NCBI GenBank assembly: GCA_040400005.1
Contig: JBBARC010000006.1
Span: forward strand, 1-64,000
From: JBBARC01 sp040400005
Lineage (GTDB): Bacteria; Pseudomonadota; Alphaproteobacteria; Acetobacterales; Acetobacteraceae
Direction of reading: 5' to 3'
DNA length: 64,000 nucleotides
The first letter of the stretch is position 1; the number at the start of each line of letters is the position of its first letter. The translations under genes were made by a program, and so were the position numbers. The notes beneath the pieces are model-generated. The model did no database searches and was not told the DNA's origin. It saw only the letters and a program-made list of their open reading frames with translations. Shown one piece after another: positions 33,149 to 41,969 of this stretch.

Positions 33149-34014
33149 TCACCGCAGCACCCCTCATTATCCCTGGTGCCGCTATCCCTGGTGCGATCGA
33201 CCCCGGCTTTGCCGAGCTGCGCGCCGGCCATTTGGGCGTGCGCATAGCAACCCAGGCCGACGAAATTGATGCCGTGCAGGCGCTGCGCTACCGGGTGTTT
33301 TTTGATGAAATGGGCGCCAAACCGTCGGCCGCCGCCCAAGCCAGCCTGCGCGATGCCGATGAATTTGATGCGGTGGCCGACCATTTGCTGGTGATCGATC
33401 ACGCGCTGGGGGCAGGGGCCGCCGGCGTTGTTGGCACCTACCGGCTGATCCGCCCGGAGGCGGCGGCCAAAATCGGCCGGTTTTATTCGGCCGATGAGTA
33501 TGATCTGCAGCCGTTGTTGCGCCATGGCGGGCGGCTGCTGGAATTGGGGCGGTCGTGCGTGGATGTGCCGTACCGATCACGCGCGGTGATGCAGTTGTTG
33601 TGGCGCGGCATTGCGGCCTACGTGTTTCACCACAACATTGATCTGATGTTTGGTTGCGCCAGCCTACCACAAACCGATCCTGATAAATGGGCCGAAGTGC
33701 TCACCTGGCTTTATCAAAACCATTTGGCGCCGCCGGCGCTGCGGCCGCGCGCGTTGCCGGCGCGGTTTGTGGAGATGAACCGCCTGCCCGATGCGGTGAT
33801 TGATGCGCGCCGGGCGCTGGCCGATTTGCCGCCGCTGGTGAAAGGCTATTTGCGCCTGGGCGGGTTTGTGGGCGATGGCGCGGTGATCGACCATGATTTT
33901 AACACCACCGACATTGCGGTGATTGTTAAAACCGATTTGGTGACCGACAAATATTACAAACATTACTTGCGCGATCGCCCCGACACTGGTGCACCCGAGG
34001 GGGCCGCACAATAA
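33145..34014 (+). CDS. OlsB-like GNAT N-acyltransferase (ornithine lipid synthesis)
   Basis: The 289-residue protein fits the hemolysin-like/OlsB acyltransferase family: ALRYRVFFDEMGAKPS, a DADEFDAVADHLLVID segment, LLELGRSCVDVPYRSR, and DLMFGCASLPQTDPDKWAEVLTWLYQ. OlsB adds a 3-hydroxyacyl chain from acyl carrier protein to ornithine, the first step to ornithine lipids. The partner OlsA/PlsC-type acyltransferase that usually follows is absent here, and lnt starts 20 bp downstream. The start ATG overlaps the fur stop. The substrate could also be another amine; the assignment rests on family resemblance. Confidence 0.82.
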   Translation: MITAAPLIIPGAAIPGAIDPGFAELRAGHLGVRIATQADEIDAVQALRYRVFFDEMGAKPSAAAQASLRDADEFDAVADHLLVIDHALGAGAAGVVGTYRLIRPEAAAKIGRFYSADEYDLQPLLRHGGRLLELGRSCVDVPYRSRAVMQLLWRGIAAYVFHHNIDLMFGCASLPQTDPDKWAEVLTWLYQNHLAPPALRPRALPARFVEMNRLPDAVIDARRALADLPPLVKGYLRLGGFVGDGAVIDHDFNTTDIAVIVKTDLVTDKYYKHYLRDRPDTGAPEGAAQ

Positions 34015-34033
34015 CGGTTTTCGCGTCGTGCTG

Positions 34034-35554
34034 ATGTGGCAAAATTTAGCCGCCCGGGCGCGCGTGCTAACGCCGTGGCGCGCCGATGGTATGGCCACCA
34101 TCTGCGGTTTGCTGGCAGCCGCCACCCTGCCGCCGTTTAGCCTGGTGCCGTTGCTGTTTGTTGCACTCCCTGGGCTGCTACTGCTCATCGGTGCTGCCCC
34201 CACCGCCGTTTCCGCTGCGCGGCGCGGATTTGCCTTTGGCATGGCCCACCACATTGTTGGCCTATGGTGGATCACCAACGCCATTATTGTAATGGCAGCC
34301 CAGTTCTGGTGGGCAATTCCCATCGCCGTGCCGCTGCTGGCGGCAGCGTTATCGGTGTTTATCGCCATCCCCGCCGCCATTGCCTGGCGCTTGGCCCCTG
34401 GCCTGCCGCGCGTGCTGGGGTTTGCCGGCGCCTGGGTGCTGGGCGATTTGGCGCGGCAATTTGTGCTGACCGGCTTCCCGTGGAACGTGCTGGGCACGGT
34501 CAGCGCCATGCCCGGCAACGCGGGCGTTGTGATGATGCAGGCGGCAAACTTGGCTACCGTGCACGGGTTAACGTGGCTCATTGTGTTGGTGGCGCTGTTG
34601 CCTGCGTTAGGTCGCCGCGGGATTGCGGTCAGTTGTGCGCTGGTGGCGACGTGGGCCGGGTTTGGCATCGCCCATGTGCGGCCGACGGTGCTCACCGGGA
34701 TGGACGTGGTGCTGGTGCAAGGCAACGTGCCCGAAGGCGAAAACCAGGCGAATTGGCAAAACCGCGATTGGCTGCGGCGCATTTTCGATCGGCATTTGGC
34801 GCTGACCCGCCAAGGCGCCGCACAATCCAACCGCCCGTTCATTGTGGTGTGGCCAGAAACCGCTAGCCCCTGGTGGTTGCAGCAGGATAGTGCCGCGCGC
34901 GCCATGATTATGGCGGCGGCCCACCCAGCCCTTGCCGCCTTCATCGGCGCCCCGCGCGATGGCGGCCATAACGACCCGCGTAACAGCCTGATTGCGCTGG
35001 GCGCCGATGGCGAGGTGGCCGCCTACTACGACAAAGCGCATCTGGTGCCGTATGGCGAGTATTTCCCCAGCTACCTGCCATTCCGCCTGGGTGAACGCGG
35101 CTGGACCCCGGGCCCCGGGATTAAAACCCTGCATGTGCCCGGCATCCCCGCGGTGGGGCCGTTGATCTGCTTTGAGGCAATTTTTCCTGGCCAGGTGGTG
35201 GACGAGGCCGATCGGCCGACCATGCTGGTGAATGTCACCAGCGATTCGTGGTTTGGCGATTCCGGCGGCCCGCGCCAGCATTTGGTGCAAGCCCGTTTCC
35301 GCGCCATCGAAGAAGGCCTGCCCCTGCTGCGCGCCGCCAACACCGGCATTTCCGCGGTGATCGACCCCTATGGCCGCATCACCGCGCGCCTGGGCCTGGC
35401 CCGCCAAGGCGTGGTGCGCGCGCCGATTCCGGCAAATCTCGCCGCCCCCCTGGCCACCCGCACCGGCCTATGGGCGCCGCTGGCGTTGGCGCTGCTCAGC
35501 CTGGGTATGGGCGTTTTTATGACAAAACGTCGAGCGCGTTACATAAAAGTCTAA
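34034..35554 (+). CDS. lnt: Apolipoprotein N-acyltransferase
   Basis: The roughly 506-residue membrane protein has several hydrophobic helices at the N-terminus. Its nitrilase-like domain shows the catalytic triad in VWPETASPWWL (Glu), YYDKAHLVPYGEYFP (Lys) and LICFEAIFP (Cys), as in Lnt. The enzyme adds the third acyl chain to the N-terminal cysteine of lipoproteins in the inner membrane. The ATG at 34034 is preferred; a GTG at 33989 would overlap the OlsB-like gene. A final hydrophobic segment closes the protein. The miaB-phoH-ybeY-corC genes that usually lie between a GNAT/PlsC pair and lnt in alphaproteobacteria are missing here. Confidence 0.95.
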   Translation: MWQNLAARARVLTPWRADGMATICGLLAAATLPPFSLVPLLFVALPGLLLLIGAAPTAVSAARRGFAFGMAHHIVGLWWITNAIIVMAAQFWWAIPIAVPLLAAALSVFIAIPAAIAWRLAPGLPRVLGFAGAWVLGDLARQFVLTGFPWNVLGTVSAMPGNAGVVMMQAANLATVHGLTWLIVLVALLPALGRRGIAVSCALVATWAGFGIAHVRPTVLTGMDVVLVQGNVPEGENQANWQNRDWLRRIFDRHLALTRQGAAQSNRPFIVVWPETASPWWLQQDSAARAMIMAAAHPALAAFIGAPRDGGHNDPRNSLIALGADGEVAAYYDKAHLVPYGEYFPSYLPFRLGERGWTPGPGIKTLHVPGIPAVGPLICFEAIFPGQVVDEADRPTMLVNVTSDSWFGDSGGPRQHLVQARFRAIEEGLPLLRAANTGISAVIDPYGRITARLGLARQGVVRAPIPANLAAPLATRTGLWAPLALALLSLGMGVFMTKRRARYIKV

Positions 35555-35591
35555 ATTTTCAGCACAAACATGTGGAAAAACTGAAAGTTGA

Positions 35592-35620
35592 TTGACGCTA
35601 GGGCAGCCCCCTACTACTCT
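35592..35620 (+). promoter_or_regulatory. Candidate sigma-70 promoter for the XRE regulator
   Basis: TTGACG at 35592-35597 is followed by 17 bases and TACTCT at 35615-35620, placing a plausible start site about 55 bp upstream of the XRE start codon. It is a match by eye only. Confidence 0.45.
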
Positions 35621-35680
35621 ACGGTTGTAACGGGGGCCAATTGCACTCGTGATGAAAAGTATTTTTGGAAAGTTTCGCGG

Positions 35681-36142
35681 ATGTCGCGTAGTCCCAGCTC
35701 GTTCGAAACCCCGGGTGCGGAGGTGGTGGAAAACCGCCCTAGCCCGATTGATGTGCACGTGGGATCACGAATCCGGCTGCGCCGAACCCTGACCGGTATG
35801 TCGCAGGAACGCCTCGGCGAAGCGCTCGGGCTGACCTTTCAACAGGTCCAAAAATATGAACGCGGCGTAAACCGGGTCGGCGCCTCGCGCCTATATGACC
35901 TTTCCCGTGTGCTGGACGTGCCGATCAGCTTCTTCTTCGACGATATGCCCGATCCCGCCACCGGCCACCGCCTGCACGGCATGGCCGAACGCCCCGATGG
36001 CCTCAGCGCGCCGGTCGATGACCCCATGGCCAAGCGCGAAACCCTCGAACTGGTGCGCGCCTACTACCGCATCACCGACCCCTCTGTGCGTAAGCGGGTG
36101 TTTGAACTGGTAAAATCCATGGGGCCTATGGATACGGTTTAA
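35681..36142 (+). CDS. XRE-family helix-turn-helix regulator
   Basis: The 153-residue protein contains a helix-turn-helix in SRIRLRRTLTGMSQERLGEALGLTFQQVQKYERGVNRVGASRL, typical of the small alphaproteobacterial XRE regulators found near lnt and metK. A longer C-terminal part (AKRETLELVRAYYRITDPSVRKRVFELVKSM) matches the same family. The ATG at 35681 is the likely start. metK, often next in other alphaproteobacteria, does not follow. Target genes are unknown. Confidence 0.9.
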   Translation: MSRSPSSFETPGAEVVENRPSPIDVHVGSRIRLRRTLTGMSQERLGEALGLTFQQVQKYERGVNRVGASRLYDLSRVLDVPISFFFDDMPDPATGHRLHGMAERPDGLSAPVDDPMAKRETLELVRAYYRITDPSVRKRVFELVKSMGPMDTV

Positions 36143-36145
36143 GGT

Positions 36146-36373
36146 TAGGGGAAGAAACTTCTTTTCTGAAGAAAAGAAGCAAAAGACTTTTATCAGTCTG
36201 GCGGGTGGGGGAGCGCGGACACCGAGGGACTTCTCGGCCGCTATGGCGCACAGGGGCTGTTCCCTGGCGTTTGCCCATACTGCGCCAACATAATGCCGGG
36301 GATCTGGGGGGGCGGCCCTGTGCGCAGCACGCCTTCGCGTGACGCCCCACCAGCCTTTTCTTACGCCTTGGCC
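36146..36373. repeat. Half AGAAAAAG element plus half GC-rich element
   Basis: CTTCTTTTCTGAAGAAAAGAAGCAAAAGACTTTTAT at about 36161-36193 is a half copy of the AT-rich family. From 36291 to 36360 a stretch with GGGGATCTGGGGG...CGTGCGCAGCACGCCTTCGCGTGACGCCCCACCAGCC matches the right half of the hairpin at 60869-61018. Confidence 0.75.
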
Positions 36374-36880
36374 TTAGCCTTCCCGCAACTGAGGATTATC
36401 AAACACGGGGTGCCTCGCTCGGTGCAGGGCGTTTTTTAGCGCTTCGGCTAGGTCTAGTTTTTGGATTTCGCCTAGGGCTGCGGCGACTTCTATGCGGCGG
36501 CCGTGGGAGGCTAGGTAGAGAGCGGGCACGCGGCCGGGGCGGTCTTCTAGGTGGACGCGGGTCCAGCCGGCGGGCAGGTTGCGTTCGGTGCGGCGGCCGT
36601 GTTCGTCTATTCTTGTGATGTTAAGACCATCTTCGGTGAGCACCACGACTTCGCGGGCGCGGGCGGCGCGGGCGTGGCTGCGGAGCAGCAGGATGACCAG
36701 CAGGATTTCGCCGCCATTAAAACCGGCGATGGGCCAGGCGCCTAAGGAGAAGAAGATCAGGGTGATGGTAAAGCTGGTGATGCCTAAGGCTGCGACGAGC
36801 AGGGACAGGCCGCGCGGCGACAGGCTGCGGTGCGGTTTGATGTCGGCGGCGAACAGGATGGCGGCACCGGTGGAGGTCAT
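36374..36880 (-). CDS. DUF2244 membrane protein
   Basis: The 168-residue protein has two adjacent transmembrane segments (LSLLVAALGITSFTITLIFFSLGAWPI and EILLVILLLRS) and a cytoplasmic tail with TEDGLNITRIDEHGRRTERNLP...WTRVHLEDRP, the DUF2244 family of small integral membrane proteins. Function is unknown. It is divergent from nth. As I recall, the pair DUF2244-nth recurs in related genomes. Confidence 0.85.
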   Translation of the reverse strand: MTSTGAAILFAADIKPHRSLSPRGLSLLVAALGITSFTITLIFFSLGAWPIAGFNGGEILLVILLLRSHARAARAREVVVLTEDGLNITRIDEHGRRTERNLPAGWTRVHLEDRPGRVPALYLASHGRRIEVAAALGEIQKLDLAEALKNALHRARHPVFDNPQLREG

Positions 36881-36984
36881 GGACTCGCTACTCTAATGTG
36901 ATCACTAAGGCAGAGTTGGGGTGATTTTGGAATATTTAAGTGGCGTGCGGGTGAACACTTTGTTGTTACGGGGGGATGGGCAAG

Positions 36985-37683
36985 ATGGCGGTGATGCCTG
37001 CGAAGATTAAGCCGGTTAAGGTAAAAATCGCCAAACCGATGACGCGGGCGCAGGTGGCGGGGTTTATCGCAGCCATTGCCGCAGCGCGGCCTGATGCGCG
37101 CACCGAGCTTGTGTATAGCAGCCCGTTTACGTTGCTGGTGGCGGTGGTGTTATCGGCGCAGGCGACCGATGTTTCGGTGAACAAGGCGACATTGGGGTTG
37201 TTTGCCGCAGCCCCCGACCCGGCGGCGATGGTGGCGTTGGGGGAGGCGGGCGTTGGCCGGCTGATTAAAACGATCGGGCTGTGGCAGGCCAAGGCGCGGC
37301 ATGTTGTGGCGTTGAGTGCGGCGTTGCTGGCCGAGCATGGTGGCGAGGTGCCGGGCGAGCGGGCGGCGTTAGAGGCCTTGCCGGGGGTTGGGCGCAAGAC
37401 GGCAAATGTTGTGCTGAACGAGATTTTTGGCGAGCCGACGATGGCGGTGGACACGCATATATTTCGCCTAGGGAATAGAACCGGGTTGGCACCGGGCAAG
37501 ACTGTGCGCGCGGTTGAGGATGGGTTGGTTAAACGCATACCGGCGGATTTGTTACGGCAATCGCATCATTGGCTGATATTGCATGGGCGGTACGTTTGCA
37601 CGGCGCGGGCGCCGCGGTGTGGGGTTTGTGTGGCGTGGGGGTGGTGCAATTATTCGGGGAAGGGGGATGCGGGGGTTGCTTAA
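36985..37683 (+). CDS. nth: Endonuclease III
   Basis: The product has the helix-hairpin-helix LPGVGRKTANVVLNEIFG with the catalytic lysine, the aspartate in VDTHIFRLGNRTG, and the C-terminal iron-sulfur motif CTARAPRCGVCVAWGWC (C-x6-C-x2-C-x5-C pattern by eye). It removes oxidised pyrimidines and nicks abasic sites. The ATG at 36985 is preferred over 36976 because the GGGGGG upstream is too close to the latter. The gene ends 40 bp before the convergent radical SAM gene. Nfu at 28 kb may supply its cluster, which is a guess. Confidence 0.95.
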   Translation: MAVMPAKIKPVKVKIAKPMTRAQVAGFIAAIAAARPDARTELVYSSPFTLLVAVVLSAQATDVSVNKATLGLFAAAPDPAAMVALGEAGVGRLIKTIGLWQAKARHVVALSAALLAEHGGEVPGERAALEALPGVGRKTANVVLNEIFGEPTMAVDTHIFRLGNRTGLAPGKTVRAVEDGLVKRIPADLLRQSHHWLILHGRYVCTARAPRCGVCVAWGWCNYSGKGDAGVA

Positions 37684-37723
37684 TCGTTGCCGCAGGGGCT
37701 TTTCTTTGGCAACGCTTGCCAAG

Positions 37724-40700
37724 CTACCGCGATTGGAACGAATCCGAACTATCTGATCTGCCCATGCCGGCGGCGGGACATTTGCTGCAATTCGCGCCGA
37801 GCTGGCGGCTGATCAGCTGGCTGCGCAAGTTTCGCCTGGGTTCGCCCAGCCAGATATCTTGAAAGCTTTGGGTATATAAATTGCCCATAGCAGGGCCAGA
37901 ATGCCACCAGCCACAGGGGAACACGGAGCCATCTGGGTCGATCGCCATGAAATGCCAGGGGAACGGGCAACAGCTATTGGCTTCGTCTGCGGCAAATCGT
38001 TGCGGTAAGCTGTGAGCTTCGCGCGCCAGGTCTATTTGGGTAAGATGATTGGCGTGTGGGTCTGGCGTTGGCCTAGTGGGGGGTGTGATATCGAGGCGAG
38101 CCTGGCGGGTGCGTGGGAGGACCGCATGGATGCGGTGCTGGCGGGCCAGCAGCAGGGCCTGATCGATATAGGGCTGGTATTCGGCCACATTGGTGCCCAG
38201 GGATTCAGTAATTGTGCCGAGCCCATCGTAGGCAACCAGATGGGTAAAATACAGCACCACTGCACCCAGTTCGGCGGCAAGTTCGACAAATTGGGGCAGT
38301 TCCTTAATGTTTGATTGCATCATCACAAATGACATATGCAGCCGCGGCCGGCTAAGTTTACGGGCGGTTTTTTGGTCTCTCAGCGATCGCAGATTACCAA
38401 CGACAATATCCCATTTAGCTTTTCGCCGGATACGCTCGAAGGTTTCTTTTGTGCCGCCATCAAGCGAGACGTTCACTTCATCAAGACCGGCATCGATGAG
38501 ATCCCCGGCCAACGCAGGGGTGAGCTTCATCGCGTTTGTGCTAAAATAGACATTTGGTACGCGAAACTCTTTAGCTATGCGCACGAAGGATAGCAGGTTT
38601 GAATTAAGCGTAGGTTCAGTGCCAAACATCAGCCCGACGTGCGTCGCCGCGCTAAACATCTCATTGGCCCAGCGGGAAAACATATCGAGGCTAAGATCGC
38701 GCCGTTTACGCCCGCCGATGGCCGGATCGCTGAACGGGCACATGATGCAACGGATGTTGCATTGATTGGTTATGTCCATTTCTATTTTGAGCGGCCGGAT
38801 ACCAAATCGGGCGCGGGCGGTGCCATCAGTGCGTAATACGGCGATTGCTTCATCGTCGCTGCTGCAGGTATTGCGGAAAGTTTGTACGTGGGTGCAAATT
38901 TCCAGCGCCGTTGGTTCGCGTTCAAACAAGAGACGATAGTCTGTTTGCACGCGCGCAATCGCGGGGGCGACCACCATGAGGTGTTCGGAGGAATCGTATA
39001 ATAATCCAGCGAAGTGGATGAGGTCGATTTTGCCACTGGCTAGGAGAGGAACGTAATACCTTAACCCGGCCGCATCGACGGGCCGGCACAGCAAACTCCG
39101 GTAAATTTGGTCGATCAAGGGCGGCAGGAGGTGTTCAAATCTGGCAGCGCTTGCGCCCGCGGGCTGGCCATTGCTGGCCAAATTGCTGGCAGCGTCGGGG
39201 GGGCTTATGACGATGTTGAAGTGCTCGACAAGTTCCTGCCCCTGGTGTGCCCGAAAAATCAGCTTTACCCGATGCCGGCCCGCCCGCCACGCATCTGCCG
39301 GCAGGTGAAAACGGTAACCACTGTGCAGGGCATTTTCCCAATCTGGGTAGGCGGCAAGAACATCCTCGCGCGGGAGGCCGTACTGGGCCATCCCGATTGG
39401 GGTGTTATCAAGCCGCACCTCGATCGCGGCGACGCCAGCGCGCGCGAGCACCCAGCCCTCGATGACCAGGTGGCCGGTCACCGGTTCGGTCGCGGCACCA
39501 TGGGCCACGCGGGGGCTATCTAACTGGCAGTGGAAGTCTGGTTCTTCACGACAGACTGGCGGCAGATCGCCGAATGCTGGCGGGGCCGCGCAATCGGGAA
39601 AGGCATCGAGCCGCGCAAGCAGGGCAAACACATCGTGCCAAGTTTGTACCGCCGCCACTGTTTGGTGCGCGGCCTCGTCGCACGTGATCATGCTGGCCAG
39701 CCAAGCCAGGTGCACAGCCGCGGGGGCCGGCCCGTGCACCTCATGGCGCAACGGGCGCCGCGCCATCAGGGCCGGCAAAACATGACCCCGAAACTCGTCT
39801 GACGCTAGGCACCGGTGCACAAAATCCGCAATCGCCACCGCTTTGGCCTCGTCAATCACGGTTGAGGATTCAGGATCGCGGCCGAGAAAAATCTGGTAAC
39901 ACATCAGCACATCGAGATCGGTGCTGCGGTTCTGGGCGAGGTCTGCCAAGCGTAATGCCGGTTTTCCGGTAAATGATTTAAGCGACGTTATGGCAAATCG
40001 GGCGCGCGCGGCACCCTTGGTGCGCAGCACGGCGATCGCGTCTTCATCGCTGCTGCAGGTGCGCCGGAAAGTTTGCACATGCTGGTAAATTTCTAGCGCC
40101 GTTGGCGCGCGTTCAAACAGAAGGCGATAGGCTACGCGCAGTTCTTCAATCGCGGGGCCAGTCAGGATCAGGTATTCTGCGGAATCGTAGACCATATCAA
40201 TCAAATCTCTGATATCGATGATCCCGCGGGTTAGCCGGTCGACGTAGTGACTTAACGCTTCCGGATCTGGCGGCCGGCACAGCAGCGTGCGGTAAATTTG
40301 ATCGACCAAGCCTGGCAGAAGCGGCACAAATCTGGCGGCACTTTCGCCCGTGTGCTGGGCACTGCCGGCCAAATTGCCAAGTGCCCCGGCGGTTCTCACA
40401 TCGATGCTGAACTGTTCGATGCGCTGCTGCCCGTTGCGGGCGCGGATGATCAGCGTCACCAGATGCTGGCCATCGAGTAGCGCATGCAGGGGAAAGTGAA
40501 AAATGTAGCCGCTGCGCAGGGCATTTTGCCAATCTGGGTATGCAGCGCTGACGTCCTCGCGTGGCCGGCCGTATTGGGCGTCGCCGATTGGGATGTTATC
40601 GAGCCGCACATCGATTGCCGCCACGCCGGTGCGCGCGAGTGCCCAGCCTTCGATGGTGAGCAGGTTAACCAGCGGTTCGGCTGCGGCGCCGTGGGCGACG

Positions 40701-41248
40701 GGCGGGTTGTCCAACTGGAAGTGGAATTCGGGAAGTTCGCTGGCGCTGGGCGGTGGATCGGCCAGTATCGGTGGGGCAGCACCACGGGGAAATCCATCGA
40801 GGCGCGACAGTAAGGCAAACAGATCGTGCCAGGACTGCGCCGCCGCCAGTGTTTCGCGCGCGATGTCGTTGAACGCGATCACGCGCGCCAGCCACGCCCG
40901 GTGTTGCACCGCCGGCCCTGGCCCTAGCGCCTGATGGGGCAGCGGGCGGCGGGTTATCAGCGCCGGCAAGACCTGCTCGCGAAACTCCGCCGAGTACAGA
41001 CTACCGCGCACAAACGCCGCAAGCGTGTTGGATATGGCGCTGGCAATGACGGATGGCGATTCCGGATCGCGGCCCAAAACGATCTGGTAGATCATCACGA
41101 CATCGTGATCGCTGCAGACGACCTGCGCGCTGGCGGCGAACCGCAACGCCGGTGTTTCAACACCTGACGCCTTTACCGGCACCAGCTGCCCAATGAGCGA
41201 AGGCCGGCGTTTGCGGGGGAAATCAGTGTCGATGAATACAGGAAGCAT
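37724..41248 (-). CDS. Giant radical SAM/SPASM protein with duplicated DUF4214-like and beta-sandwich modules
   Basis: The 1174-residue protein ends in a radical SAM domain: EMDITNQCNIRCIMCPFSD, with cysteines near residue 830. A SPASM-like domain follows with NSCCPFPW, VFPCGWW and NCSKCPAAG. The first 800 residues are two copies of one module. Each copy has a DUF4214-like helix pair (MIYQIVLGRDPES near 48; MCYQIFLGRDPES near 441), a beta-sandwich (FHFQLDNPPVAHGAA near 173; FHCQLDSPRVAHGAA near 568; each with EGWxLARxGVAAI) and two further DUF4214-like segments (QIYRTLLCRPPD / QIYRSLLCRPVD and YRLLFERxPTALEI). Radical SAM/SPASM enzymes modify peptides, proteins or sugars; no precursor peptide is visible. 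The start at 41248 is chosen because the 41296 start would read through a REP. Confidence 0.82.
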   Translation of the reverse strand: MLPVFIDTDFPRKRRPSLIGQLVPVKASGVETPALRFAASAQVVCSDHDVVMIYQIVLGRDPESPSVIASAISNTLAAFVRGSLYSAEFREQVLPALITRRPLPHQALGPGPAVQHRAWLARVIAFNDIARETLAAAQSWHDLFALLSRLDGFPRGAAPPILADPPPSASELPEFHFQLDNPPVAHGAAAEPLVNLLTIEGWALARTGVAAIDVRLDNIPIGDAQYGRPREDVSAAYPDWQNALRSGYIFHFPLHALLDGQHLVTLIIRARNGQQRIEQFSIDVRTAGALGNLAGSAQHTGESAARFVPLLPGLVDQIYRTLLCRPPDPEALSHYVDRLTRGIIDIRDLIDMVYDSAEYLILTGPAIEELRVAYRLLFERAPTALEIYQHVQTFRRTCSSDEDAIAVLRTKGAARARFAITSLKSFTGKPALRLADLAQNRSTDLDVLMCYQIFLGRDPESSTVIDEAKAVAIADFVHRCLASDEFRGHVLPALMARRPLRHEVHGPAPAAVHLAWLASMITCDEAAHQTVAAVQTWHDVFALLARLDAFPDCAAPPAFGDLPPVCREEPDFHCQLDSPRVAHGAATEPVTGHLVIEGWVLARAGVAAIEVRLDNTPIGMAQYGLPREDVLAAYPDWENALHSGYRFHLPADAWRAGRHRVKLIFRAHQGQELVEHFNIVISPPDAASNLASNGQPAGASAARFEHLLPPLIDQIYRSLLCRPVDAAGLRYYVPLLASGKIDLIHFAGLLYDSSEHLMVVAPAIARVQTDYRLLFEREPTALEICTHVQTFRNTCSSDDEAIAVLRTDGTARARFGIRPLKIEMDITNQCNIRCIMCPFSDPAIGGRKRRDLSLDMFSRWANEMFSAATHVGLMFGTEPTLNSNLLSFVRIAKEFRVPNVYFSTNAMKLTPALAGDLIDAGLDEVNVSLDGGTKETFERIRRKAKWDIVVGNLRSLRDQKTARKLSRPRLHMSFVMMQSNIKELPQFVELAAELGAVVLYFTHLVAYDGLGTITESLGTNVAEYQPYIDQALLLARQHRIHAVLPRTRQARLDITPPTRPTPDPHANHLTQIDLAREAHSLPQRFAADEANSCCPFPWHFMAIDPDGSVFPCGWWHSGPAMGNLYTQSFQDIWLGEPRRNLRSQLISRQLGANCSKCPAAGMGRSDSSDSFQSR

Positions 41249-41256
41249 CAGCAATC

Positions 41257-41906
41257 GTAGCGTGGATTTTAACCGACGTCTTCCTCCAAGTGACATATTA
41301 CGTTTGTATAAATTTTCACGTCACGAGAGGGCTTTTTTATTCGAGCCCTTGTGGCCGCATGCGCTTACATCATGCGGTGTGCCTCGCGCACCAGGGTTAA
41401 AAAACCCAACTTACGTCCGGCAGCAAGCGTAGCGTGGGTTTTAACCCACGCTACGTTGACTCAAAATTCTGACAGAAACGGACCGCATCATGCAGACTAT
41501 TGAACTGCCGATCAATTGAGACGCGTAGCGTGGGTTTTAACCCACGTCTTTTCCTACCACACAGTTTGTGTTTGTAGATATTTTCGCGTCGCGATACGCG
41601 ATTGTCTCCGTGTCCATGTGCCATATCATGCTTGCGCCACGCGGCGTGCTGCAGACGTGGGTTAAAACCCACGCTACGTTGACTCGAAATTCTGACAGAA
41701 ACCGACCGCATCATGCAGGCCATCGAACTGCCGATGAATTGAGAGGCGTAGCGTGGGTTTAACCCACGCTTTTTTGCTGCCACACAGTTTGTGTTTGTAG
41801 ATATTTTCGCGTCAGGATACGCGTTTGTCTCCGTGTTCATGTGCCATATCATGCCTGCGCAATGCCGCGTGTTGCAGACGTGGGTTGAAACCCACGCTAC
41901 GTTGAC
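41257..41906. repeat. REP/BIME array beside the RAYT gene
   Basis: Six REP copies lie at about 41257-41278, 41428-41455, 41524-41546, 41655-41677, 41747-41768 and 41879-41901, in alternating orientation. The complete one is a palindrome with 13-bp arms CGTAGCGTGGGTT / AACCCACGCTACG and a 2-base spacer. The stretch from 41455 to 41901 is a tandem duplication with a period of 222-224 bp, and a more diverged third copy is detectable from 41280 to 41455. This fills the 720 bp between the radical SAM gene and the transposase. I see no other gene in it. Confidence 0.93.
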
Positions 41907-41969
41907 TAACCGTAATGTGCGTTTTAACTCTCACTTGCGTGGGAGTGGGGTAGTGCCTATGATATTTAT

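Noticed and set aside
33664..34944. 426-residue minus-strand open frame
   Set aside because: Antisense to the OlsB-like gene and lnt, both of which have clear motifs; the antisense translation is low in complexity.
41257..41906. CRISPR array
   Set aside because: The repeats are palindromic, alternate in orientation and have spacers of very unequal length that themselves repeat at a 222-224-bp period, which is BIME behaviour.
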